Shown here in pieces: positions 39,707 to 51,603 of a stretch of 64,000 bases of DNA. The DNA is from Rhizophagus clarus. Taxonomy: Eukaryota; Glomeromycota; Glomeromycetes; Glomerales; Glomeraceae. A program made the translations under genes and the position numbers. Within the stretch, counting starts at the first letter, position 1. The number at the start of each line of letters is the position of its first letter. Under the pieces are notes generated by a model. The model did not search any database and was not told the origin of the DNA. It saw nothing but the letters and a program-made list of their open reading frames with translations. The DNA is taken from positions 1,178,001 to 1,242,000 of the forward strand of contig BLAL01000030.1 of the NCBI GenBank assembly GCA_015698045.1. Direction: 5' to 3'.

Positions 39707-40883
39707 ATGATGAAAAAGAACAAATTTATTATTATTACAGTGATATTATTTATTAATACGATTATTAAAGTTGAAACTCAAGGAACGGCACATCGTTTTG
39801 ATAAAATAGTCGTAAGTTAAGAAAAGAAATACAAATTGAAAATTAACAAAGATTAATATTATCACGTGATTTTAATTAATAGGTGTTTGGAGATAATAAC
39901 GTAGATAATGGAAACGAATGGAAACAAAGTAATCAAACTTATCCACCTTCATCAATTTATAAATATCAAGGGAGATTTAGTAATGGATTAACTTGGGTAG
40001 AATATTTATCACAATTCTTGGAAGCACAAATTGAAGATTATGCGTTTGGAGGAGCCACTTCAGATTCCAATTTCGTTCCTGGTATGCATTTTATTTATTA
40101 TTATTTATATATATTTATATATTATTTATATATATTATTTATATTTTCAGGATTTAGTGGGAAGTATAATAATATGTCAGTTATCGGTATTAAACAGCAA
40201 GTTCAAGAATATTTGATAAATGTTTCACGTAATGGAACGGATTTTAATAAGACTTTGTTTGTCGTAGAATATCTTGGAAATGATTATGTAAATTAAACCT
40301 ACTAATTTGTTGTTCCTTCTGTTTTTACTGTTTCTCATCCTTCCTCTTTTTTTTTTTTATAATGTATATATATCAGATAAATGATCCAACCACTAATCCA
40401 ATACACGTAACCGGAAATCTTTATCAACAATGGGTTTCACTCTCGAATCTAGGAGTCAAACATATATTAATTAATAATATCTTTGAATTTTCTTTACTTC
40501 CTGATAAGACAAAGGCAAATAAAAATGTGACGCAATTAATCGACAGAAAGATTACACTTTTGCATAATGCTGCATTGGTTTTAAGGATGACCGAATTTAA
40601 TATAAGATCTTTAGGGAATTCAGGGAAGACTAAACTTTATTTGTTAGATTTACATAATTTATGGATGCGTGTTAGGGACGGAGATGTTAGTAAAAGATTA
40701 AGATTAACAAATTTTAATGAAAATTGTGTTGAAAGAATAAATATTAATGAATACAAAGTTTGTAATGGTAAGTGAAATTAATAAAAATGTTCATTAGGCT
40801 ACGTTAATTTATTAATTGTTTTTGATACAGATCCGGACTCATTTCTATATTGGGACTATTTTAACCCCGTGATTAAATTTTAA
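39707..40883 (+). CDS. GDSL-lipase-like secreted protein with mutated Ser and His
   Basis: Exons are 39707-39811, 39883-40081, 40151-40287, 40377-40767 and 40831-40883, giving 294 aa. The start MMKKNKFIIITVILFIN is a good signal peptide ending near VETQG. The fold is the SGNH/GDSL type: block I reads VVFGDNNVDNGN where the family has FGDS, so the nucleophilic Ser is Asn. Block II (AFGGATSDS) keeps the oxyanion Gly, and block III (YLGNDY) keeps GxND. The C-terminal block V reads WDYFNPV where D-x-x-H-P is expected, so the catalytic His is also Asn and the protein ends soon after. Active relatives hydrolyse lipid or carbohydrate esters outside the cell. Here all exons and splice sites are intact, so this looks like an expressed pseudoenzyme rather than a dead gene; sequence error cannot be excluded. 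Confidence 0.85.
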
Positions 40884-42401
40884 TTAATTTATTTTTTCTT
40901 ATTAAAAAAAAAAAAAAAAAATTGATTTTAATTTTGTTTTCATTATAATAGACGACGAAAATGCATTCTCATATTGCTTTCTCGGCGTTTAATGTGATAA
41001 AAGGTAATTTCACAGATTTTGTATATGATAAAATTTTCTGAGCGTCGTCTTTCTAATTTTTTTTTTTTTTTTTTTTTATTGTCTCATATTCTAATGATAA
41101 TAAAATTTTAATCCGGTTTTAAGCACAAAAGCGAATCATCTTTTAGTCAAAATTGACATAATGGACCGAATATTTAACTATAATAATTGTTTAAATAAGA
41201 TTTTTTTTATTTTTTATCAATCTATTCGATATATAATCTTAATAAATGCGCAGTAAAGCGATCTTACAATTTCGATTCGTTCAATAATTTTCACAAATTT
41301 TTAAAAATTTCTTATTTTAAAAAATCATTTTCTTTTTTTTTGTTATAATATAAATCAGGTAAAAGAAGATATAATGTCAAATCAATTTTATTATTTTTGT
41401 CCAATGATTATTTTCTTTGTTTGGAAATTCGGTAATTTACCCGATAGGCATGGAGCATGTGTAATATGTACGAATCATGGATATTCTTGCATATTAAAGC
41501 AAACGCAGTAAAAAGAAAGTTTATCCTGTATTCCGAAGTCGCAAAAATCATTTTATTTATTTATTATTACGTATTTATTAAAAAAAAAAAAAAAATCATT
41601 TTTTATAATAATAATAAAAATAGTTAAAAAAAATGAGGAAAAATATTTATTTTTTGAAGCATATGAAAATATTTGTATATAAAAAAGGTTTAAATTTCAA
41701 TTAAAACTATTGGTCAAGCATTACAAATGTATTATCGGGTGTAAGGTTTCACCACTCGGCTATTTTTTATTGCTAGGCTTATAAAGGTATTTCTGATCAG
41801 TCACATGTTTAATAATGAAACCATTTTTTTTTAGGTCATGATTTTTTTTTGTAATTTATTGGTTTGATATTTTTTTGATTTTCTAATTCTGGTTAAAAAA
41901 TTTGTAGAATTTAATTGAATTCGATAATGTTTTTTTTTTTCCTTTGGAAAAAAAAATAAAATGAAAATTAAAAATCGATATAGAAAAATCGAGAGCAGAT
42001 TTCTGAATCTGTTTGGTAAACAAATCATAAAAAGGCTTAATCTTTTTTTATGCAAGTAAATGTAATCGTGGTACGTTTATTGTATATAAAGTTAGCACAC
42101 AGTAGAATGTACTTAACCATTTTTTGTAGTTTAATTTAAATAATTCACCACACATAAATTATCTTTAATTAAACGTACTGTAAATATACATAAATAAAAG
42201 GTAAAAAAAAAAAAAAAAAAAAATTCGGGACAGAAAACTTTATAATCACATAATATAATATTATTTTATTTTACCTTTTTTTCCCTCGCCCCCTTATTTC
42301 AGCTTATCAAATTTCCTTCCTTATTTCATTTCATATAACACTCGCTTTCCTTAAATTCCAACAATCGCGTATTTTACAAAAATAATTTACATAATTTAAT
42401 A
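40884..42401. other. Intergenic AT-rich spacer, no gene seen
   Basis: Several poly-A/T runs and no frame with recognisable content; 41831-42055 (minus) is Phe/Lys low-complexity. The end contains a CT-rich promoter-like stretch (42275-42350) ahead of the next gene. Confidence 0.5.
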
Positions 42402-45400
42402 ATGCACCGTTTTAGAAAGAAGCAAGATTTGAAAAAACTTGAATACAACAATAATAACAACTCACTTACTACTAAAGAAAGTCAAAACTCAACTAGTACT
42501 ACTGTTGAATTGCCTACACTTCCTCCCGCCTCAGACTTTCGTACTTCACTCATCCTTCCCACTTTGACAAAACGGTTTAGTGTATTACGTAGAGGGGAAA
42601 AAGCTAATAATCATAATGATATATCAACGAATATGACAAAAACTGCTTCGATTGCACAAGAATCTCCTGATACTCGAACTCTTCTTTCAAGTTATCAAAT
42701 TAATAATAAGAAAAAAGATAATATTACTTCCACTACCAATGAAGTATCAAAAATAAAAGGTAAAAAGAAATTTTTTTTTTCTTTTTTTTTCACAAATTTT
42801 TTTCTCATATTTGACTTTTGATATAGGACCATCACCGTTAAGCAATTTGATAGAATTATCAAATGAAGAAGAATCAATGTCAGGGAATTCATCATCTACA
42901 ATATCTACTGTTTCATTATCAATTACTCCACCAACATCCGTAAATACTTCGGTATCAACTTTATCATCAATAAATAATAACAATATTAACGATGATAAGG
43001 AGAATAATATTAATAATATTAATAATCATCATCATAATCAAGAGATTTTGTCAAATGCTAGAATATTTTATGATTCTTCTGTTAGAATTCAAAATATTGC
43101 TGTTGTCCCAAGTGTAAATAATAATAATGATGACAATTATAATAATCAGGCCGTTAACGAAAATATCAATAAAAATGATGAAAATAAAATTATAAATGAA
43201 GAAATCAATATGTTACCTGTAAAGAATTTAAAGAGAATATCCTCAAATGGATTACTGGTGAACCCTGTAAAGGATCGACCTAAGCCTCCAAGAACAAGAC
43301 CACCATCATCATTACAAGTTCCACAAGGGTATTCATGGCAAAATGAATTTAGCACACTTTCCAAAAATGACAATGTATCTACACCAAAATTATTTTTACC
43401 AAATTTAGTGCAAATACAATCATCATCATCACCACGACAAATTTCACCTACAAAAACTTCACCGCTTTCATTATCGCCACGATCACCAAGTTTCAATAAT
43501 AATAATAATAATGAACGAGATTCGCTTCTTCAACCTGAATCACCACGTTCTCCATTAGATAAATTATCAGAAGGGTTATATAACCTTAAAATTCAATCAT
43601 CCTCGAGTCTTTCTCCTGGCTCTCCATTATACAATACACAAAATTTATCACAAACATCTCTTCGCTCGTTCGGAGGATCATCAATCAACGAAGATGAAAT
43701 GGGATCACCAATAAAAAAATCACCTAGTATTAATTCATTAAGGAATATTGAGGAAGACATTTATAATACAGATAGAGCATCTACAGCATCTACAATAGGA
43801 TCATCATTGAAAAGAATTAGAACAATAAAGACCACCGATAGTAATAATAGCAATAATAGCGATAATAGTATTAATAGCATTAATAGAAATAATAGTAATA
43901 GGAGTAATATTAGTAATAAGAGTAATATCAGTAATAAGAGTAATATCAGTAATAAGAGTAATAATAGTAATAAAAGTGGCAATGGTGACATTAGCAATAA
44001 TGATAGTATTAATAATGAAGGTAATGATAAAGCAGATGATGAAATTAATGGAAGACCCGCAAAGAATGATGAGAATAATAAATTTAAAGCCCAACCTGAA
44101 TCATCGGTTTCGAATATGACCAATATAGCAAGTATGCCAAATACTAATATGAATTTACAAAAGAAACCATCTCGTGGAGGTACAGCGCCACCACCAAAAC
44201 CACAGCCACCTCCATTATCCCTCACTGATACACTAATAGCATCTGGACAGTCTGATATTGCTCATCAAGTAATGGCCATGAGAAGAGTTCAAAATGTGAA
44301 TCCACAACAACAGTTGTCTCAAAATCAACACTTTACTACCACTAAACAAGGTCCGACGAGGAAATGGTCAAAAAAGAGTTTAAAAAATATATCAGAACCG
44401 CAATTGGTTTCAACTTCATCTAATATTAAAACGATACCAATAGTACAATTAGGACAATCAGATGACGACAAACTTCGTAAAAAACGTGAAAGTGAAACTG
44501 GTATTGGCAAATCATTAAGAAGGATAAAAGATGTTTTCACTAGTGATAGTGAATCTACTATATTTGGAAAGAAACGTACGTCATTTGGTTCTTCTAATGA
44601 AAATTTATCTCGTAAATTTGTATCTGATGAGAATTTAAATCAAAAATTTATTAATAATGAAAAAAGAGGCCTTGAATTTGGAAAAAGACGTGCATTTAGT
44701 ACACGTGAAAATGATAAACCTGATGATAAATTAAAACAAGATATAAAGAATAATTTTACCTTCATTATAAATAATGAACAACAGAAACAACAACCTAATG
44801 GAGATGATGTTTATATTCCAGGTGATAGATTAAGTACTCCGATTAATAATAGTGATAAATGGACAGGGCAACAGCCATTGTACGATATCTATGCACTGAA
44901 AAGACATGCGGAAATGGTTACAAGATATAGCAATAGAAAAGTTGACAATCAGATAATAACCTCTCGTCCGTCCTCTCAATCGTCTTCTCTTTCACTTACC
45001 GCTGATGTTCCAAATGAATCGGAAAGTGTACCAAGTAGTCCAATATCTCCATTTAGCGATTATCCTTCTAGTACAAGTACTCCACCTCCAATCTCTCCAA
45101 GAAATCCATTACGTCAACCAGATAAAAGCCGTACAAAACTTTCTACTGGGAGTCAAAATAGTATTTCCGATGCTGGTAGTGATGAAAAAAGAGATTCAAA
45201 AGATAGTAAAGCTTCCTCTTCTCGTTTGATGTCCATATTTAGTAATCGTAGCAGTAAAAGCAGTAGTAGAAATAGTAAAAATAGTGATATTAACCATTCA
45301 CAAACGAATAATAATATTGAAGAAGAAAGCCAAAATAAAATAATACGTCGTACTATTATCATAACTAAACCTTTTCTTCCTCCTTTACCCGAAGATCCTG

Positions 45401-46536
45401 TTCCTTCTACTCCAATTTTTCCATCTTCAAATTCTGCCTCCTTAAAAAAGAAAATTAATCCTGATGATGGAAAGATTCATGTCGCTTCTGATGGTCATCA
45501 ATGGTTTCTTTCAAAAGATATATCAAGTAATGATGAAAAGGATGAGGAATTAGAAAATTCAATTTTATTGGATATTCCAATACAAAAAATTTCATTACGT
45601 GATCGTCCTCCAACTCCAATTCCTTCTCCTAATACGAGAGAAAATACGATGGATTTACCTTATGGTATTCCAATACCGCCCATACCATCACCACATAGGA
45701 ATAGTATGGCATCAAAAACTTCAAAACGTGCAAGTAAATCTAGCATAACTTCTTTAAAATCATCATCGAGTAAATTTAATAGAAAATCCATAGGTAACAA
45801 AAGTGTTTATAGTACTTATGGTGAAAGTATATATGATTACTATAATTATAGTGATCAAGAAGGTGCTGATGACGAAAGTGATAGCAATTCTGCTGTTACT
45901 AAAACTACAAAGAGACAACAATTTGAAACTCAACATGTTGAAGTATTAGAAATGTCTGACGGCTCTTATGTTTGGCAAGTGGTAAATGGTTTACGTGGTG
46001 AAGACATGGAAGATCGTTACAGTTATTATTATGCTGATAGTAATGGTAATGATCGTACTTATTCTCAAATATGGCCACAAGATTTTGGTAGATTAAACTA
46101 TGGTCGTGATCTTGAAGATGATCAACTTTCTCTATTATCTTTTAATGACCAACAACAGAATAATGATCATTTAGATTCTTATACTGACGATATTTCAAAT
46201 TCTTTCTATCCATCTGAATATCAGAAACATGGCCAATATTTAAATCCTAATGTATCATCTTCACGTAATGACAAGCATGTTAATTCGACTGCTCCAACAA
46301 TATCGAATGGGGAAGAAAATTTTATACCAAGGACAAGTGTCTACTTTGCTAAAGATATTCCGTTACCAAAATTATTAGAAGAAATGTCAAGAGGTTTAGG
46401 AGGAGAAGAAAGTCATTATGTATATGGTGGTGAAGTTGGTGCGGGTGGTACTGGTGTTGTTGGTGAAATGACTGTTGAGGAAAGACTGGATCAGGTTATG
46501 AGAGCTCTTGGAGTTGATTCTTACATTAATGAATAA
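42402..46536 (+). CDS. Large, mostly disordered fungal protein, 1355 aa
   Basis: Exons are 42402-42759 and 42827-46536; the AG|G acceptor restores the frame (IKG|PSPLSN). I do not recognise a named family. Most of it is Asn/Ser-rich, with Pro-rich segments that could bind SH3 or similar modules (RPKPPRTRPPSS, APPPKPQPPPLS, PFLPPLPEDPVPSTP) and many Ser-Pro sites suggesting phosphorylation. A repetitive Ser-Asn-Lys-Ser-Asn-Ile tract sits near residues 365-405. Two folded-looking stretches occur late: KIHVASDGHQWFLSKDIS (about 1000) and HVEVLEMSDGSYVWQVVNGL (about 1160). The C-terminus (VEERLDQVMRALGVDSY) looks helical. A scaffold or polarity-type role is a guess from the composition only. Confidence 0.75.
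43840..44000 (+). repeat. In-frame AGTAAT-type coding repeat
   Basis: Degenerate AGTAAT(A/G)(A/T)(T/C/G) units encode Ser-Asn-Lys-Ser-Asn-Ile type repeats within the 1355-aa protein, likely length-variable between strains. Confidence 0.8.
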
Positions 46537-47041
46537 CTTAATTTCATTACAAAAAAAAAAAAAAAAAAAAAAAAAAATAAGAATGATTTTCATATTCAAT
46601 ATTTTTGCATTTGCTTTAAATTACAATATTTTTCTTATTTAAAGAGCTGGATTCTTTTTTAGTTAAACGAAAAAAAATATTTTGTTTTATTTATATAATT
46701 TTCATGTCATGTCAATTTAATTTATTTTATTTCATTTTTATTTTATTTTTGTATTATTTTTTTGTGTATAGATTCTTTAATTGTGTTTTTTTTAAAAAAA
46801 AATTAGAATTGATTGTACTCTTTTCATTGTATTATTTTTAACAATTTTTGAGCACTTTATAAAAAATATTTATTTTTATGAAAAAAAATTAATTTATTGA
46901 TAATTATGCGATATATTTTTCTCATAAATATTGTAGTACACAAATAAAAATAAATAAATAATATTGAGGTAGATAAATTCTAGACTATAAAATAACTTTT
47001 TAACTTTCAGAATATTTACCACCATAAACGATATTCTATAT
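46537..47041. other. Intergenic sequence between two convergent genes
   Basis: Holds the 3' ends of the 1355-aa gene (plus) and Bro1 (minus). A 25-nt poly-A run at about 46551-46576 and T-rich DNA fill the rest. Confidence 0.6.
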
Positions 47042-50000
47042 TTAATCATCCAACAACGATTTACTTTGCTGTTGAGTTGGTTGATGGGTCTGTTGATTAT
47101 AAGGATAAGCAGGATAACTCGATGTAGGTTGATAATTCCCTTGTGGATGTTGTATATTATACTGGTAAGTATTTTGATGTGCTGGAGTATGAGGTTGATA
47201 GGCTGTTTGTTGAGCCTGAGGATTATTAAGTCCTTGAGTTTGGGCTCCAGAATATTGTGGTTGATGTGGGTGATATTGGTTTCCTGATGATGACTGACTA
47301 GTATAGTATTGATTTGTCTGATTAGTATAACTATCAAATGATTGTTGACGATATTGATTGGGTAATTGCTGTAACTGTGGAGTTGATTGCAACGATGTCA
47401 AGTTTGTCGTCGGTTGTGATGACTGTTGGGAGTATTGGAAGTTCGTTGATGGGTAAGAAGACTGCATCGATTGTGAAGGTGTTTGAGATGTTTGAGGTGT
47501 TTGCATAACATATGTGCTTGGTGGTCTCGAGTACGATTGTTGAGAAGGTTGTTGTGATGGGGGTGTATATCCGTGTTGCTGATAAGTGTGAAATTGAGAA
47601 GCTTGTGTTTGTGGCGGTGGTTGTTGCAATTGTGGTGGTTGTTGTGACAGCTGTTGTAGTGCTGGTAGCTGTTGCGGTGTTAGCTGTTGTGGTGGCAGAT
47701 GATGCTGTTGCTGTGGTGGTAGCGGTGTTGGTAGATTATGCGGTGGTTGTGATTGCTGTTGTTGCTGTGGTTGTTGAAGTTGCTGCTGTGGTTGTTGTTG
47801 AAGTTGCTGCTGCAGTTGTTGCGGTTGTTGTGGTTGTTGTGGTAGCTGTTGCAATGATGGTAATTGTGGTGGTGGTTGTTGTAACTGTTGTTGTTGTAAT
47901 TGTTGTGATTGTAACTGTTGCGATAATTGTTGCGGCGGCAGTTGCGGCGGTCTTGTATACTGTTGATGTAAAATGGGAGGTGATTGCTGTGGAGGTTGCT
48001 GTAATGATGTAGGTTGATGTGAATTATACATAATATTCTGCTGTGATTGATATGCAGAAGGTAGAGGAGGTATAGGTGGGCCTTGTGATTTTGGAGAGGT
48101 AGGGTCTGACATATTATATACTGATGAAGGTTGAGAAAAAGAAATAGATCTTTGTGAAGAACCAGTTGAATAATTATTGGGAGAACTCGGACTTGCTAAA
48201 GCAGGTGGAGCAGATGGTTTGGGAGGAGCCATAGGAACATAAGGTGCTGAAACATTAGAGTATGAGTCTTTATGAATAGGTGATGGTGCACTCGATACAT
48301 AAGGTTGGGATGGAGTATTGTAGAAATTAGTCGCATTAGATTTAGTCTGTGGTATTGTTGAAATACTTAAACCATTAAGATTTCTATTGTCAATCGGTAA
48401 AGTATTAGTGATTGACAATTTATTTGTTTCTTCTGTCAGTTGAGCCATAGAATCATAGCTATTTATTGCTTGATTAGAAGACGGTGTGTTAGTTGATATT
48501 AGTTTATTTATTTGATCTTTGACTCTTTGCTGTTCTTGAGCTTGAAGCGACTGTAATAAATTATTATGTTCTTGTTGACGAGTTATTGCATGCTGACGTA
48601 AATTTTTGGAAAGATTTTCTATCATTTCAGTCAAATCAACATAAAATTGAATTCCCTTCCTAAAATTTTGTCATAATTATATAAGTTTACTTAAATGACA
48701 AAAAAAAACCTCAAAAAAACTAATGAGTCCGAGTCTTACCTCAGGCCTTCTTTAACCTCAAGGTAACCGTCTTTTGCCTTTCTTAACCTATCACAGACAT
48801 CTCTTCTTCCTTGTTCAGCGTGATCCCATCGTGTTTGTAATTTTTTTGCTTCATCACTTTCCATTAAAGTTTTGAAATTAGCCGTCAAATCTTGTAATAA
48901 AGCTTGCTGGTGATGAATACTAGAAGTTATACGATTACGATATGGAGAAAATTTTTCAAGCTCAGTTGCAAAAAGTTGGGGTTCAATATTCTGTGACTTC
49001 TTATTGAGAATTAAAAGATGGGATATATCATCTTGATGTGTCTAAACAATAATAAAAAATAACAATGAATACATATCAACTTTTTATCGATACAATTAAT
49101 GATGAAAGTAATTTTCTCAACCTTTTCCTTCAAATCATTTAATGTATCCATTCGTTCTTTTCTAACTTTATTTAAATTGCTTAAACATTCTTCGATTTTA
49201 TTTAATTTAATACCAATATCTTCCTCAGACTTCGACGTATCCACATCTAACAAACTTTCCGCGTTGCTGACTCTCCTACCACCTGCAAGTACATCATTGT
49301 TAATATTTACGGAAAGTGCCAATGCTTCTGCAAATATTTTTTCTAAATCATCACTATTTTCGCCTTTTTGTAAAATCATAATATCATTCAAACACTGATT
49401 ATATCTTTGAAGCAAATGTTGATCGGAGCTTGCAGCTTTTTCAAGTGTACTACTATGATTAAGAAAATCTTGTCGAAAAGCAGTAGTAAGTGAAGTCTGA
49501 GTCCATAAATCACCATATTTTGCCTAGTTATTAAATAATTCTTTTTATTTATAAGAATTTTCGGAATAATGAGACGAATTATTATAATTAAATACTTTAC
49601 CTTCATAGTGTCGTAATTTCGCTGTTCATTTTCTAGTGTTGATGAAATTTCATCTAACATTTCCTTCGCTCTGTTTTTCAAACCATTTAAATTTGTCTGT
49701 AAATCTTTAATCGTATCACTTTGTTCTTCCTCTGTTTTTACCAATTGAGCCCACTGTTTAACTTCAGAGGTGGGTGATGCCAATTCATTCAAATATCGAG
49801 ATTCATTATTACTATTAGTCTTAAATCTTCCAAGAACTCTTGGTAATTTCATATATTCTAAAGCAGCTTCTAATTCGCCATTAGAAATATCACATCTCTC
49901 AGTTTCACTACGGACAATTTTAGCCTTTTCTTCTGAATATAGCGATGCGGATTCATGAACCGATAATGGAATAAGTCGATGGAAAATATCTTGGCCAATA

Positions 50001-51264
50001 ACTTTTTGAATCTCATTACTTCCATATAATTCTTGTATTGGCATTTGTTTGACTGCATTCAACTTATCTATAGGCGGAATTACACTTTCTTGAGGTACAA
50101 CTTCATGGTACACAATATCGTTATCCTTTGTAGCGGAATTTTTTTTCTCCGTGATCAATGCAAGATTTGACTTTGCAAGATCTTGTAATGAAGTTGCAGC
50201 ATCAGGGGGAAGAGTTTGAGTTACAGTTGGTGAAAAGGATGATACAAAGTTGTTGGAAAGTTTATGTGCTTCTTTAGCCAAGGTCTCCGCAATGTTGAGG
50301 CGACAAACGCATTCCCCATATTTACCCTCCCCTTCACAAGCCAAAGATTTTTGATATTGTGCAATAGACCCAAGATATTTTTGTTTTATCTGAAGCAAAG
50401 TCAAAATAATTTGGGTTACTGCAATTTCTGATATAAAATAAGTTTTGTAATATTTTGATGCATTTCACATTTTATGCTGTACCTGACAAACCGTCAGCCA
50501 ACTCCTGTCAAATACGCTACGATTTATAAGATCACCCATATTTTCGACAATGTTCCCATAAGACCAGCTAGCTTGAGCGGCTAATTTAGCTATCAAAGCA
50601 GGTTTATTTTTTACTAAACTTTGCTCTAAGAAACACTCTTGAGCTTGTGTAAGCATTAGTTGTGAAAGCAGTTTTACAGTATCACGACTTAAATCAGTCG
50701 AAGGAGCGTGCAAAAAGTTATCATTTATATAAGTATACATTCCAGCAGATGCTTGAAAAAAATTGAAAGCGCGTTTTAAACCTTCAGATTCGGATCGATT
50801 TTGAGAAGTAGCAATTGCAGATAAGACAGAGGCAATATTGAAAATTGTGCTTGCTTTTTCATACGCAAGTGAAAACTGAGAAGTAGATTTATGAGTAAAG
50901 GCATCGTACCTAAAAAAATTTCATGATAATTTGCATCAAAATATAAAAAATTCATTTGCAAGAATTTATTATAGTGAAAATCTTAATACCAAGTGAAGGA
51001 AACTCTTATATGGTTTTCATCAACAGGAAACCTTAAATCAAGTAACTCTAACTGGCCATAATATCGATACAATAAATCCCTTCCAGTTAAATCCTTACCG
51101 GCACCTCTCATATCTTGTCTTAGACGGTGAATTGAATTAGCCTCGTCCGCATATTTCTCCGGATCCTCTTGATATGTAGTCTGAATATATCTCTTAAGAG
51201 GACTTGCCCAGTCAACCTCGTCTGTCCTTTTTGTTGGAACATGAATTGTTGGACTTTGATTCAT
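47042..51264 (-). CDS. BRO1: Bro1/ALIX-family ESCRT-associated protein
   Basis: Six exons fit: 51264-50990, 50909-50483, 50389-49601, 49523-49122, 49041-48740 and 48659-47042 (1270 aa). The third exon should start at the TTGCTTCAG acceptor, giving the normal SWLTVCQ|IKQKYLGS sequence. Bro1 proteins bind ESCRT-III Snf7/CHMP4 on endosomes and recruit the deubiquitinase Doa4 during cargo sorting. The BRO1 domain covers about 1-370 (DLLYRYYGQLELLDLRFPVD, ASWSYGNIVENM, KYGECVCRLNIAETLAKEA, DNDIVYHEVVPQE). The helical V domain follows to about 750. The remaining 500 residues are a Pro/Gln-rich tail with poly-Q/PP runs, much longer than in yeast Bro1, ending SLLDD. Rim20/PalA is the alternative but lacks such a tail. 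Confidence 0.88.
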
Positions 51265-51603
51265 ATTTCGAATATAATTTATTCCTTCTATTAATTTTAT
51301 ATATTTAAAAAAAAAAATAATGGAATGATGGAAAACCGCAGTGAACTACGGCATATACGCATTGCATACACGTAGCCAATAATTTAACAGTTGGGCGACT
51401 CTGTGTGACAAATCTAGATTATTACGTAATACATTTTTGTACTATCTATTTCTCGTGGGGGAAAACGTTCAACATTACTACATTAGTCAGCCAATTATCT
51501 GTTTATATTCAACTTGCGCGAGTGGACTTTACGCGTCTTTATATAACTCATTTCACAAGAAATAAAAAAAATTAAAAAATTTCATTTTATTCAAAAAAAA
51601 AAA
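51265..51603. promoter_or_regulatory. Divergent Bro1 / Pol delta promoter with MCB-like ACGCGT
   Basis: The two genes start 339 bp apart, facing outward. ACGCGT at 51531-51536, 68 nt before the Pol delta ATG, is the MluI cell-cycle box bound by MBF-type factors in yeasts and is typical of S-phase genes. A nearby TTGCGCGAG (about 51514) is E2F-like. GC-rich hexamers are rare in this AT-rich DNA, so chance occurrence is less likely than usual but possible. Confidence 0.5.

Noticed and set aside
43761..44225. 154-aa Leu-rich minus-strand frame resembling membrane segments
   Set aside because: Antisense of the Asn/Ser repeat in the 1355-aa protein.
47512..48012. 166-aa Val/Ala-rich plus-strand frame
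   Set aside because: Antisense of the Bro1 Gln/Pro codon runs.
50390..50460. Exon extension upstream of IKQKYLGS in Bro1 (TQIILTLLQ)
   Set aside because: Direct joining at the TTGCTTCAG acceptor gives the family-typical SWLTVCQ-IKQKY; the extension is intronic.
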